A stretch of 44,000 bases of DNA from Chrysomallon squamiferum (GCA_012295275.1 CM022679.1:25459907-25503906); one strand, 5' to 3'; counted from the stretch's first letter, positions 1 through 12,936 are shown. Notes: generated by a model from the letters alone, not told the origin. Numbers and translations are program-made.

Positions 1-729
1 CTTCCATTAAAAGATTATTAGTTTTTCCTCCTTGAAAAAATAAATCTTTAAACAAATTATTTGATGTAAATATTTATCCACATTTTGTTATTTGAAAAAA
101 CAAAACAACAATAATAATGATGTTATTAGTTATTTTCTTATACCTGTGTTTGAAATATCAATACTAAACTAAAAATGGTCAATACTGTTAAATTCCTTTG
201 TTTAAAGTCCAATGTCTGTCATTTTGATCTACATCACATTATAAACATTAATTTAATGATATGAATAAACAAAATTAAATTCTTTTAAGGATATTTTAAG
301 GTGATTATTTATTAATGTATCTATTTCTGCAGAAAATAAAATATTAAAAGAATATAAAGTAGCAATCTAACAAGGATGTCTGGCATTTTGTCTGAATCTC
401 TAAAATTTTTTACCAACTAGACAAGATTTTCTATAAATATTCTGACTAAACATTACTAATAATTTTGTCTGAGGACTATAAAAATTCCCCAATAAGATCA
501 AGGAAATTGCAGATCTGCTTAGTTATTCATTGACTAGGTACCTTTACTTGGCATGTATAATCTGTATACAGAAGTTTCATCAGATCTGTACCTGCTTTTG
601 TATCCTTACATTTCTGCTAAAAAAAATTAATACAAAGACTTTTTTTGAGTTATGCATTCTACCCACCCATACTGAACCAAACAGATTTTCTGGAATTGAA
701 AAAAAAGAAAAAGAAAATTTTCACCTACC
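1..729. other. 3' flank of MTTP, no gene seen
   Basis: This AT-rich stretch follows the MTTP stop codon (MTTP reads leftward). I see no coding exon on either strand. The plus-strand open frame at 530-886 is antisense to the last MTTP exon and to AT-rich flank. A minus-strand AATAAA (plus-strand TTTATT at 308-313), about 420 bases past the stop, is a possible poly(A) signal. Bases 410-459 are one copy of a perfect 50-base repeat whose other copy lies in an MTTP intron. Confidence 0.55.
410..459 (+). repeat. Perfect 50-base direct repeat, copy 1
   Basis: The 50 bases beginning TTACCAACTAGACAAGATTT are identical to 4330-4379. This copy is in the 3' flank of MTTP. The flanks outside the 50 bases do not match. 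It may be a fragment of a dispersed element or a segmental copy; the family is not recognised. Confidence 0.85.
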
Positions 730-3700
730 TTATTCTTGTCCTACATTCATCTTTTTGCATTCTTCAGAATTAGCTTTGTTCAAGAAATATGACTCGCAAG
801 GGAAAAATGATGTCTTTGTAATTTTCTTTGTGTGCTTCTTTGATCCTTTTATTCTATCAAACTTTTTTAAAGTTTGTCTGAAATGAAAATAATAAACACA
901 TATACTTCAAATCAGAGAATTAAAGCCAAGAATGTAAATTAAGAGCATGTTTAACCAACAAATCTTTTTAATATTAATTGTTTCTTTTTTTGTTGACACT
1001 TCTTTGTATGAATTATGTCCATGAATAACTAAAAAGAACAGTTAATCCATTTTTCTTCTCATATATATAATATATCATTATTATAATTTTTTATCTGTAA
1101 AGGCTGATTTGATAAGTAACAAGACAACCTTGAAGTGTAACAAAATATGTTTTGAAATTGTTCACAATGCAGATAAAAATGAAAAGTATTTTTAATATCC
1201 AGAATCTCACCTGAACTGAAAATCTGGTCTCTTCATTTGTAAGCAGAGTTTAACGGGTGTGTCATAAAAATCTGCATCTGTTGTGAAATCTATGGCTGAG
1301 GCACCCTCACCAGAAAATTCTATCCCAGCAGCAAATTCTAATGATTCAAGCTGTATTGAGCCTTCTATGTAAACAGCACCACTAAAAATAAATAGAAAAA
1401 GATTAAAAATATTGTTAAAAATAATTGTAAAACTAATCTTCACAGATTTTCTTTGAAATGCTTGATATTTCTTAGAATCATGATTCCTGATTTTCATTTT
1501 TGTATTTATTTTCTGTGTTTAGTATCTAATATATATCTGGATGATAAAAAAAAAAATAAAAAAATAAAAAGTGAGTGAAGTAAATGCAACAAAAACTAAA
1601 ATGTTGGGAAAATATGCTTTTTAATATGTTATACGCTGAAAAGAGAATGTAAAATTTTATTAGTGTGTTTGTTAAATGCACACAAAACATAAGGCTAATA
1701 AAATAGGACAATGATTCTACATTTAAATCAAGCATAATTACAAAACTAATTAAGACTTGGGACTAAACATTCACATGCATTCATCATTTAAACAGCTTCT
1801 CAAAAGCATGACATGTCATAAAATGTTGGAATGGTATAACCTATGATGATTTTTGGATTACACTCAGTTTGGTGTGGAATGGCATGGAATAACTTGTGTT
1901 ATACTTGACTGATTACCTATTTTTGATAACAGAATCACAGTTTCGATTCCATAGACTGATACTAATGTATCCAGACAGGTCCATGGATAATACACCTGTC
2001 ACATCAATATTTATAATAAGGCCATTAGAAAGATGAACTCTTTGATAGTGATCCTGAAGGAGGAAATTTCCCTAAATAAATAAAAAATAAAATTACAATT
2101 ATTGTTAATATTTTATCTGTATCAAATTTAAAATTAATTCTAAGGAAGAATCCATAATAATTTTGTATATAACAAAATCAGTTTTACATACACTTTTTTT
2201 TTATTTTTGTATTCCAAGTTGTAAGCATTTTGTGTATAATAAATACAGTGATGATGGCAATTATAGTCAAAATCTTTGTTTACAAAACAATGTAAAAAAT
2301 GTTAAAAAATATATATTTTTACAATTATTGTTTCCAAGAAAACATATATTAAAACAAAATTGTAAAATTATTTTTTGACCATTCACCATTTTCATAACAA
2401 TTTTAAAGAAATATCCATAACTCATCAACTATGTATCACTTTTATATAATTTATAAAACAAATAAAAAATAAAATAATATTTTTTTGTCTGTACATTAAT
2501 TCTAATGTAATTTCTATCACCTGTAATGCTGAGGTTAGTTCAGATGGAGCATTCCAAACGGCAGCCATCAAGCCAGACATTCCACGAAAAAACTCCACCT
2601 GTTTTAGGACAACGTCCATCATGGTGAAAGACATGCCTGCCATGGGCTCTACACCATTCTCCTCCTCACCTTTATCATCTGACTGTGTTTCTTCTGAACT
2701 CTCTTCTGTCATCATAGACTCCAGACCATCAGCAAATATACTGAACTACACAACAATATAAAATTCTGATCTTAGAAATTATAATTGAGAAATAGCAAAG
2801 TTTCTTTTAAAAACATAAACAAAAAATTCAGTGTAATAAAATAAGTCTAAAGCAATAAAATATTTTCATATCAGTTTTTAAATAGGTTAATCCAGAATTT
2901 TAATCTCTTAATACAAACAAGTCAAAAATTGTTAAAAAAAACCTTGAAAATGGTTAAGATGAAATATTTATAACTATCTATTTATTAGAATATTGCAGAT
3001 TAGTTCTGGAAATTTCTTGAATATTTCATCATTTCTTTTGGTAAGGAATAATTCATTCTCATGATGTATGATTTCAAATTCAATACTGATTTTTAGTATT
3101 CCAACATGGTAGCATATTTACTATAATGAACACATGTCAAATAAATGATATAACAAACAACCTTTTGATAAATAATTAAATAATTCCAGTTTTTTTTTTT
3201 TTATCTTATTTATTATTTTTACTGTTATTATAATAACTATACTATCAATTTTAAATTCTTCTGTATTTATAAAGCATGTTATTTATCTTTGTTCAAATCA
3301 AAAATGTTTGTGACATGCTAAATAAGTATGTATTTGGGATTATATATTTAAAAGAATAAAATAATTAATTAAAAACTCAAACATACTATTATATTTCTAA
3401 AATTTATTTCACTGTATAATAAAAATAATATACATACCTCCAGAAATGTCTGGGTCCAGCTATGTCCAAGTAAACTGACATCCATGCCACTTCGTTTCAT
3501 AACACCAGAATTGGAGTTTTCAAAAATAAGTCTGTAGGTGGCATCCATGTCATTTGTTGCTTAAGACAAAAATAAATATATAAATAAATAAAACAAAATT
3601 TTCAAATATAAATCAGAGGACAAATAAATAAAAATAAACTTTAATAAATAATTTTATTTATGGACTATAATTTGAAATTAAATCTAACAAAAACTGATTA

Positions 3701-4229
3701 GTTTATACTAAATAATAACAGAACCATGCATTTCTTAATCAAACAGTTATTGACATATTAATAAAGGGATTGATTATTATTAAAGACGTATAATGAATTA
3801 TATTAGCAATTGGCATATGCAAAAAATTATACTAGTCACAATAAAATAAGCTTATATATGAGTAATATTATAAAAAGTTTCATGTTTTCTCGGATATAAT
3901 TTCATTCAAAAAATTATTACAAAATTGTAGATAAAACTAAATAATAGAAAAAGTTTGAATAAATAACACTGAGCTTAAAAAAGAAACAAGAAGAAAGAAT
4001 TCTAACAATATTTATAGATATTATTAAAAAAGTATAAAAATTGAATAAATTAAATTTACCTGCCAGAAAATTAGTAAACACACTTGATTTTCCTCTTTGT
4101 GATAACACATTATAATTATTGATTTCATTTTCTTTATAAATGCTTTGAAGAGTCATTCTGAAAAATATACCAATCAGTGAAATGAAAAATAAAAACAAAT
4201 GAAATTCTAAAAACTAAAACTTAAAATTA

Positions 4230-4269
<40 letters not shown>

Positions 4270-5585
4270 TGTATGCTTGTTTGTTCAGTTTAGCATCAAC
4301 GTGAATGAATATACTATAAGAAAAAACAGTTACCAACTAGACAAGATTTTCTATAAATATTCTGACTAAACATTACTAAAATGTTCAGTGTTGTCAATGA
4401 AAACATCTTGCTTACACAGGCAACAAAGAATGTCTGAGAGCAAAACAACCCAACATAAATAATATCTCTTAATTGAGATAAGGAAATTCATCATTTAGTT
4501 TAGATATTTGTGTAATTTGTTTCAAAAGAGACATTAAAGTTATGATATACTAATGAAGTACATTTTTAATTTACCTGAGATTCTTATCCTGTCTGGCTTC
4601 ATCTTCAATTTTTTGTTTAATAAAAGTAGACAACTCAAAATTGGATTGGTCTGTGATGGAGAGAAGAATATTTCTAAGTGTAGGAACTGATGGATTGTTT
4701 TGTAAAATGATATTCAATGCTGAAAGTCTCACACTGGTATCGTAAGGCCTTTCATTCTGATGAAAGATTCGCAGCATTGTTTCTTTCACCTAGAAATATA
4801 TTTATAAATGAACTTAATGAATTTACCTCTATGCACTTAAAAAGAAATATAAAGTAGTTTTTTGGCATTTATAGATATTTAGTAATTCAGAAACAGAAAA
4901 AATATATGTTTTACATGACAACTATTAATATGATATTTTGACACATCTACAATATTTAAAGAGTATTTAAACAAATTTAATACAAAATTTACTAATGTAA
5001 TGAAAATAAAACAAAAATATTTCAACAATTAAAAATGTAATAACAAACAGAATAAAACTCAAGAGCCTTTTTTTTTTTAATGCAGAACAGTTTTATAGGA
5101 AAGAATATAACATTTCTTCACCAAAAGAAATTCTTCAATAACAGATGAATTAATTTTTAACAAAAAAGATAAATAAAGCAAAATCCATATACCACTTCTG
5201 TAATGAATGACTTGTCAAATCTTCGAAGAGCCTTGATGGCAATCTCATTTAGCATGCTGGTGTTGGCTTGTTCTGCATATGTTGTGATTGTAGTCACAGT
5301 GTTTGGTAATCCAGCATTGCCCAGAGCTCTCAAGTACATTCCTGTACAGGCCTCCTCTTCACATTTACTTAGGCTAGACAACAGAAGCCTTTGGAAGTCT
5401 TGAACTATCTAAAACGTAAGTAAAGCAATGTGAACATGTCAATCTTAGGTCATTATTTATTTTGAAAAAAAAACAAAAAAACAAAAAAATAAAAAAAATA
5501 TACACACACATATTTATCACTGTATTCTTGATTAACTTAATTACATTGTTATAATGAAATTATTTCATTATGCTGTAAAAAAAAA

Positions 5586-5625
<40 letters not shown>

Positions 5626-7471
5626 CACACACACACACACAAAAACACACACACACACACACACACACATAAAATTAATAATCAAAACAGAAAATAAATA
5701 AATAAATATTTTATAATTATATTAAGTGAACTTTTATTTTTCTGTTACAGAAGCTTTCATATGAAACTTTTAAGCATAATTTTGGTATTTAATGTGATAT
5801 AAATTTCAGTTAAAATCTTACCTGATAAGAGCATTTGTCTTTGATTTGACAAAATGTATGAATAACAGCACCAGTTGCTAATAAAAGAGATTCTTTCAGG
5901 CTTTCACTTGGAATATTTTTCTTCAGTATAGACTAAAATCAAAAATTACAAAAACTGGCTCAGTTAATGTATTGGTTTTCAAAGACTTCTTCATTTTCAC
6001 TTCTATTAGCTTTGAAATCTTTACTTTATTAAAGTATGAACATTAAAAGAAACACACAGATACATACATCAGTCTTTTCTTTCTATTCTTAGAAGCCTTT
6101 GTAAAATATTTTAAAATACATTGATAGTTGGCACTGTCAAAAATATTTTTATAAATGAAATACAAATATAAATAAAACTGATTTATATTTGTACAAGTTT
6201 GACTTCATTTTCAGTATGCCTATTTATGTCATTCTATTTCTCGCTCTTTATTTCATAAATGACAGTCAAATTTAATTCTGTTTGTATTAAGATTTTAATT
6301 ATCACATGTATATAATTTTTTGTGCTATATTCAAACTGAACTAACAATTAAATCTGTTAGCAGATATTCTCCTGGATGAGTAGAATAGGTAACAGCCAGG
6401 AGGAAACGTTCAGGATGATCAGTGGAATAATCATCATCAAATGAAAGCAAATCCATAACTGCTTTTAAAGCTGCTGATGTTTGTGTGGCTGCAGCAATGT
6501 CTATCAACTGCGGTCTGAAAATTTAAATCTTAGATGGTCACAAAATAAACAGACTGGTATTTTTAGAAATATGTTTTATCTGTACTTTTCTCTAAGCATA
6601 ACTAAATAAAGCAAACTTCACACTGGAGGTGACCTGGATTTCTGGATTATTATACATTTAAAATGCACAAAAAGTGAAAAGTACTGAACAAAATTATAAA
6701 TAACAGACACAAATTAACAGTCTTCTAAAGCCAGTTTTCTGAATGCCAGATTTAACTTTTATTAGAAAATACCAATGAAATAATTAATGTCAGAAGATGA
6801 TTAGTCATGAATTCTTTGGTTCAAAAACTATACAAGATCAAAACTGACATTTGTAATTGTTTTTATTTCATTCTTACAACACTCTTTTATAAATATTTAA
6901 ATCTCATAAATATTTAGATAAAATCTCTTGAAGGATCACAACCTCAATAAGTTACTGAAAGTGTTATTTGTCAGATTAATGTTCCATTGTATGATATTTT
7001 AAAATGACAGTAAACTCCTTAACACAAATCCAGTTTATTTTGAGAAACAAAAAAATAGCCTCTGAGATACTTACACAATTAAATACGAATCTTTACTTGT
7101 CATTACTTCAGCAATGAGATCTCTACTGGAATGCCTGAAACTCTTTAACATTTTGATAAATGCTTTGGCTGAAGCTATTGTGGCCAAATGTTCTTTTTGA
7201 AGATCATCATGCAATTGTGGTATCAATTTGAGAGGCTTAAACAAAAAAAAAATGTAATTTGAAAATGAATGCATTTTAATCATACAAAAAAAAAAGAAAA
7301 TGAAAATGACATGATAAACATGATTATTATGACATTTAGACTAACTAGTTTGTTTCTTTAAAATAAATAAAATAAAAAAATAAATAAAAAAGAAAGAAAG
7401 AAATAGTAGTAGTAGTAGTAACAACAACATCAATAATAATAATCATCATACTAACTACTACTACTAATAAT

Positions 7472-7540
<69 letters not shown>

Positions 7541-9258
7541 TGTAATAATAATAATAATAATAATAAAAAAAATTAAAAGTAGAAAAATTAACAAAAATAT
7601 AAACTAAAAGCCAAATCACCAGTGAAACTTACAGACTCACAATTTTCTGTGCAATGCATTGCTTCAGATACACTTGGCAATAATGAAGGAACTAAGGTAA
7701 TGCCTATTTCTGAAGAAAAATATTTTATAGCTGCACATTAAACTGAATCTTCAATTAAAGCTAAAAAAATGTACAAATGTATAAGCAGTTTAATGTTCAC
7801 TGCATGGTAAAAAAGACTAATTAGGGTTTTAATTAGAGGCATATGGGCAAAATAAATAGATATTTTTTGTTTTTTTAATTTATTATTATCATAACATTAT
7901 TTATTATGAATTATTCTTATAAAATATTTTAATTAAAATGATAAGAAATTAGGTAGATATGGTAAGACTTTTTAAATAATTCAATAAATACCTTTTTGTA
8001 AATATTTTATTGCCTCATCAACATCTGAAGCTGTAACCTGAGATGAACCATCTACTAAGCTTTGTAAAATCATTTCTTGACTGCAGTTAATAAAAAATAA
8101 TATACATAAAACAATAAATGAACAAATATTTTAAAATCTAAAATTAGCTTAAATAAGAAAATAATAAACTACAATAATAAATCACACAATTATAAATAAA
8201 CATACTCGGGAAGCATGTCTAAATGATATAATAAAAAAATATTTACACTCTGTGTTTCTTTATTATCATTAATCAACATTTAATAAAATTATCTTTTGCA
8301 TTTTATAAAACTTTAAAAATAATATTTCTTTTTTACATTAAAAACCCCTATTCCTTAAGTTGATCTTAAATCCTTAATGGTTATTTCTATTAGATTTTAA
8401 ATTTATACCTAACAGTAACTGCTCCATTAAGACCGTTTCTTATGTTGAGATAACTGTTAACTTCATTAATTCCTCTAACACTTTTAATAATGTCATCTTC
8501 TATGCTGTATTCGTAACTTGTGATACTGGATACTGTTACTCCCAGTGCCTGCAAAAACATATAAATTAATCTGACAGATAATAAATAAATTAATCATACA
8601 AGTTTCTTGAACAGTTATTTTATTATTTTGTATGTTAAGAGCAGATCTAAATCACAAAATTCTGATTGGATTATTTTACTGTATATGCAATTCACCTGGA
8701 TGAAATCAGAACAGATTCTATCTTTTTCTTCTGTGTAAATAACTAAATATAAGACTTCCAAATGATAAATGAAAGGTTATATTTGCAGTATTTGCAAAAC
8801 AATTGGTCATTCTGATTATTAAACAGTATACATAAAAACATACAGGTTCCAAAAATTATAAAAAAAAAAGAAGATGAAAGTACCTTTTCGACATGTAACA
8901 GTGAAAAACAAGTGTTTTATGAGAATTTTAATAGATTACCTTGTTAGTATTGGAATACTGTCCTGCTATTTCAAGGTTTTTACACTCTGTTTTTGTCTTG
9001 AGAATTCTGGATGGTGTAACTTTAGTGTATTCTACTGAGCATTCTCCTGATGTGTCAATCTATAATTTACATAAACTGAATGAAAGACATTTTGATAATT
9101 AAAATAGTCTACCTATTCAACAGAATATTTTTTATAAAAGCTATTTTTATATTTATATGTCTCACATAATTTTATTTAGGTGAACTGAAAGACAGAAAGA
9201 TAGCAAACAACTTAACAAATGATTATTTGAGAATGAATGGGAATATTGAAGGATGCTG

Positions 9259-9311
<53 letters not shown>

Positions 9312-12300
9312 CACACACACACACTCACACTCACACACACATATATATATATATATGCACACACAGTCACACACACAAACACACAGAATATATAAAACAT
9401 ACTTTGTTTTATTTTTACTAAACAAATTAACATGAGCAGAATGTTGGATAATGATACGATGAATGTGGACAGATACAGGTGGATGGATGATGAATGTATG
9501 TGTTGATAAAAAGGTGGATGAATAATTAAATAGAAAGGTAGATGGATTCATTGTTACAACTAATAAATCACCCAAATATATTTTTTAATTCATTAAGTAT
9601 TATTATTTTTTTTTTTACCTCTGTTCTATTCTCAGATTCATCTTGAACTTGGAATAAGGAAATTATTCCTTTCTTAATATTTGAACAAAATGCTGGATCT
9701 GAGTGTGGAATAAATATTGTTCCAACAGAATTTTTTTGTAACTGAAAGTATACTGGATACTTAAGTAATGACTGAAGTGTTTTTTCTCTATCTTCTTTAG
9801 ATGCACTCCTTACTTTGGCAGTTTTCAGCTAAGAAAAAAGAAGAAAAATAAAGATTATACAGATATATATTTATATATGTATGCATACATATCTATATGA
9901 GTGTGTGTGTGTGTGTGTGTGATAATAAAACTTAAGTTAGTTCTGAAGATTCAAGTTGAACTCATTTTCATACTTATTTATGTGAAAGATTCAGTAAAAT
10001 TAAAAAAAATAAAATTTTATTTATCCTACTCTCTGTTAATTACAACAATTTTGACTATACATTTTTATGACAACAATAAAATAACAACATCATCTGGATG
10101 AATAGTCATAAACATTTTTCCTTGTATTAAGGTGTCATGCGGTACACAGAAATATAAAAACCATGACAGACTGAGTAAATAATTTGCCATGTCATACTAG
10201 ACCATCAAAAATATTATTTTCCCAAAAAATACAAATAGGTCATTTATACACATTAAACATTCATCTTATTTTCAAGTATATACTGATTATAAAAATAAAT
10301 AAAAACAAAACTTTCTTCAGTGTTAATAATTTTTGTTTATCATAAATTGTAAGTGTAAGTAAAAATCTTTTTCTTGAGCTGTTGAATTTATTATATTTTC
10401 TAAAAATTAATATGGTTATCTGTAGAATTAATTTTTTCCTTTTGTTTTCTTTTTTTTAACCAAAATTTAAAAGAAATAAATGTGATAAAAAAATCATACC
10501 TTAAGCTTCAATAGCTGAGAATCTGTGTCTTGGTAAATAGGTGACACTTCAACATCAAGGGTAATATGTAAACCTGCATCTTTTTGTGCATTTGTCAATC
10601 TTTGGCTACCCTTATCATTAAACAATACTGATGTTGAGTATGTGTAAGTGTAAATTTTTCCATTTTGGAATTTCAGTGCTGAACCTGTACAGACAACAAG
10701 AATACACATAAATTACATATAATAAGTTTTTAAAGAGCCTTGCATATTATTTATAAACAGGTTTGAAAAATATATAAATAAAATTCAAAGACAAAACTTC
10801 TTATTCATATAATTAGTAAAGTAACTTTTCTGATACAATTTCAGGGAAAAAAAAAAAGATTTATTTTTAGCGCACAGTGCTGTTTTTCAGTTAATAGGAT
10901 ATTTTTGTCTTTTTGAAGACATTTAAAAAAAAATTAGTTCTATAAATTTACTCTTTGAAGACTGTCTACTATTTTAATATTATTTTTTATTTTATTTATT
11001 TATTTATATATTTATTCTTTCTTTTTTTTTTTTTTTTTAAATATTGAAAGAGTCTGAACATAAAATTCAGAATTTTATGTAATGAATGTTTCCAAATCTA
11101 AAGTTTCCACCAAATGTACAACTAATGTATTTTCAACAAACTTGATAATTCAAAAAAGTATCAGCTAAGTCTGATTAATGTTTTTCTCAACTTATTTAAC
11201 TGTAAATTATATAATGACATTAAACAAATAATGAACTTCATCATTTTATTATTATTGTCATTTTTCATATGCAATGCATGACTGAGAACTGTTGTATTTT
11301 TTGTAGTTGTTATTACAAATTAAAACATCATTTTTAGTTCTTATTTTTTTTTATTTTTTTTTTAATGAATATATATCTTTTAGTTGTTAAGACAAAAATG
11401 TACTTCATTATAATTATTTTATTGTTGGTAATGGGGTGTTTTTACATGCTACTGATTTATGAAGGAATAAGAGAGAATGAATGTCCTAGATTATCTAGGG
11501 AAGTACTCTTCAAGTGGGCACATATTACAATTGTTATCACAAATGATGTCAGTGTTTACAGGTCAAATATCACAATAACTGTGCATGTTCATACATAACA
11601 AAACTGATTGACTCAGTTCAAGATAACAAAGCAATGATGCAGAAGACATGAGTACCCTTTGTTTCTTAGTAAAGTTTTTCAGGATAGTTTAAAAGAGCTT
11701 TCTATGACTAAAAAAAAAAGAAGAAAAATGGAAACGAATACAAAGAAAGGAATTCAATGATATTAACTTTATAATTTCCATTTATTATTAAAATAAAGGC
11801 ACACATATATCAGTGGAAAAAAATTTCAGAATAATTTTGATCACTGTTTATTTTTGTTATTGCTTGTCTTAGTTTCTTAATAATATTTAGTTCTGTTCTT
11901 ATTAAGTATAAGAATAAATTGACTAAAAAATAAAAAATAAAAAATCTTTCATTAGCAGTCAAGTGCAGCATTACAGCATCTATGTAATTTATAACTTTAG
12001 TTTACTCTTTTATGAAAGGGATGGGGGATGGTTTAACAGCATTTTCATTATTGGAATCTTATAATTAACTGAAATTTATACATTTAACAAAATTAACAAA
12101 CTGATCACTTTATAAACATCTACCAGTACCAAAATATTACTTTTTAATTAGGAATTCTAACTTGACCAGAATTAAGTACTTATTCTTTGGCATTAGACAA
12201 GGTTTAATTTTCATTGTAAAAGAATTATTACACAATACAAATGCATACCATTCTGTCGGCCTGAAAATACTTACAATGGTAAAAGAAACACGCCAACGAC

Positions 12301-12335
12301 ACCAAAGCGGCAACTGCGCAAGATAGTTTCCCCAT
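730..12335 (-). CDS. MTTP: Microsomal triglyceride transfer protein large subunit, complete, 18 coding exons
   Basis: The family product is the ER-lumenal lipid transfer protein that, in complex with protein disulfide isomerase, loads lipid onto nascent apolipoprotein B-type lipoproteins. Exons, 5' to 3' on minus: 12275-12335, 10500-10684, 9619-9828, 8940-9059, 8409-8548, 7992-8080, 7633-7709, 7075-7235, 6346-6514, 5822-5932, 5193-5408, 4575-4789, 4060-4157, 3438-3559, 2521-2745, 1917-2071, 1211-1381, 730-877. All junctions are GT-AG and phases join without a break to 2673 bases, 890 residues; human MTTP is 894. The start ATG sits in a strong Kozak context (GCAGCCATGG) and opens a signal peptide (MGKLSCAVAALVSLACFFYH). 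Residues about 22-290 correspond to the N-terminal beta domain, about 295-590 to the helical domain (TSVRLSALNIILQNNPS in exon 12), and the rest to the lipid-binding sheets. The C-terminus FPCESYFLNKANSEEC keeps the paired cysteines of human CEFPLHQENSEMC. An acidic insertion lies in exon 15. Vitellogenin and apoB are relatives, but the length, C-terminus and helical domain fit MTTP. Confidence 0.95.
4231..4269. repeat. (TTA)n microsatellite
   Basis: About 13 uninterrupted TTA units in the MTTP intron 4158-4574. Confidence 0.9.
4330..4379 (+). repeat. Perfect 50-base direct repeat, copy 2
   Basis: Identical over 50 bases to 410-459, same orientation, about 3.9 kb away, inside the MTTP intron between exons 12 and 13 (4158-4574). 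The same intron carries a (TTA)n tract at about 4231-4269. Confidence 0.85.
5590..5669. repeat. Compound (TA)n-(CA)n microsatellite
   Basis: A TA tract is followed by two CA tracts separated by AAAA, in the MTTP intron 5409-5821. The alternating purine-pyrimidine run is a common polymorphic type. Confidence 0.9.
7404..7566. repeat. Trinucleotide repeat cluster (TAG, CTA, AAT)
   Basis: A mix of TAG, CAA, TCA and CTA triplets runs into a long (AAT)n tract with a few interruptions, in the MTTP intron 7236-7632. It appears to have arisen by point changes in one ancestral triplet tract. Confidence 0.9.
9259..9382. repeat. Compound (TA)n-(CA)n microsatellite
   Basis: About 24 TA units are followed by interrupted CA units, inside the MTTP intron 9060-9618. 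The open frames across it on both strands consist of Ile-Tyr and Cys-Val dipeptide artefacts. Confidence 0.9.
9899..9922. repeat. (GT)n microsatellite
   Basis: About 11 GT units in the MTTP intron 9829-10499, preceded by an AT-rich stretch with TATG and TACA motifs. Confidence 0.85.
10685..12274 (-). other. MTTP intron 1, no other gene seen
   Basis: At 1.6 kb this is the longest MTTP intron. It separates the signal-peptide exon from the first domain exon, a layout that often harbours enhancers. It is AT-rich with poly(T) runs near 11020-11040 and 11345-11365. The short plus-strand open frame at 11365-11598 has no family likeness I recognise. Confidence 0.6.
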
Positions 12336-12385
12336 GGCTGCTGGATGCTGAAGTTAATGTCCCAGTTTTCAAAGTGGAAAACACA

Positions 12386-12398
12386 TGGCCAAAGTTCA
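12386..12398 (+). promoter_or_regulatory. DR1 / HNF4-like site upstream of MTTP
   Basis: TGGCCAAAGTTCA reads as two nuclear-receptor half sites in direct repeat with one-base spacing, and contains the HNF4-type core CAAAGTTCA. It lies 51-63 bases upstream of the MTTP start codon. Mammalian MTTP promoters are driven by HNF4 through a proximal DR1 element. The first half site departs from AGGTCA at two positions, so this is a candidate only. Confidence 0.45.
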
Positions 12399-12805
12399 CA
12401 ACGGAATACGCGATTCAACAGCAACGACAGATACGTAAACCTTGTCCCTTGATTAAGCAGATTAAAATCATGGAGGGGGGTAAACAGTCATTCTTTTGCA
12501 ATCAGTGTTATCTTTAGGCAAACTGACATTACGGAAACCTTTGAACGGGATTTCCTGCAATAATGCAATGACATGAACACATTCATATTCTTATTGTTTT
12601 TATTGACGAAAATTGTAGTTTTTGAGGGATATTGAATTTTTTCATAATCTTGTGTTAATAAATAAAGGAAGAAATAGAGGTTAAAAGAATAAATAAATTA
12701 AAAAGAAAAAGAAATATATATATATGTTATCTTTTATAATCTTTTTTTCATCTGAAGCATCAATAGTTTGTTAGCAGACGACATCACGTTCTCAGTGGCG
12801 TAAAA

Positions 12806-12813
12806 TCTCGCGA
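12806..12813 (+). promoter_or_regulatory. TCTCGCGA core promoter motif
   Basis: TCTCGCGA matches eight bases of the palindromic TCTCGCGAGA element known from animal housekeeping and bidirectional promoters. It stands out in AT-rich DNA and lies 16 bases before the upstream ATG on the TRMT10A side. Confidence 0.45.
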
Positions 12814-12821
12814 TAACAAAC

Positions 12822-12875
12822 ATGTCTGCCTCCATCGTTTCTCGTGAATTTCTGGAGATGTTCTTTCTTATATAG
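12822..12875 (+). other. Possible upstream open reading frame of TRMT10A
   Basis: An ATG (context AACATGT) opens 17 codons ending in TAG, 61 bases before the TRMT10A start. If transcription begins near the TCTCGCGA core, this frame would be in the 5' leader and could lower translation. It is not relevant if the start site is downstream. Confidence 0.3.
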
Positions 12876-12936
12876 GTTAAATATAGAGAAAATATATATA
12901 TTTTAAAACTTTTTGTGAGAATATTAATATTACGCT

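Larger units (their letters stand above)
12336..12936. promoter_or_regulatory. Divergent MTTP / TRMT10A promoter region
   Basis: Only 601 bases separate the two start codons, which face away from each other, so the promoters must overlap or abut. Candidate elements visible here are a DR1-like nuclear receptor site (12386-12398) close to MTTP, a GTTAAT half site (12353-12358) of the HNF1 type, and a TCTCGCGA core (12806-12813) near TRMT10A. A TRMT10A-strand ATG at 12822 opens a 17-codon upstream frame ending at 12875. I could not place transcription starts. Confidence 0.7.

Noticed and set aside
530-886. 118-codon plus-strand open frame
   Set aside because: It lies antisense to the last MTTP exon, which has a strong family match on minus, and is otherwise AT-rich.
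5203-5403. Plus-strand open frame with a hydrophobic look
   Set aside because: Complement of MTTP exon 5193-5408, whose minus frame matches the helical domain and has proper splice sites.
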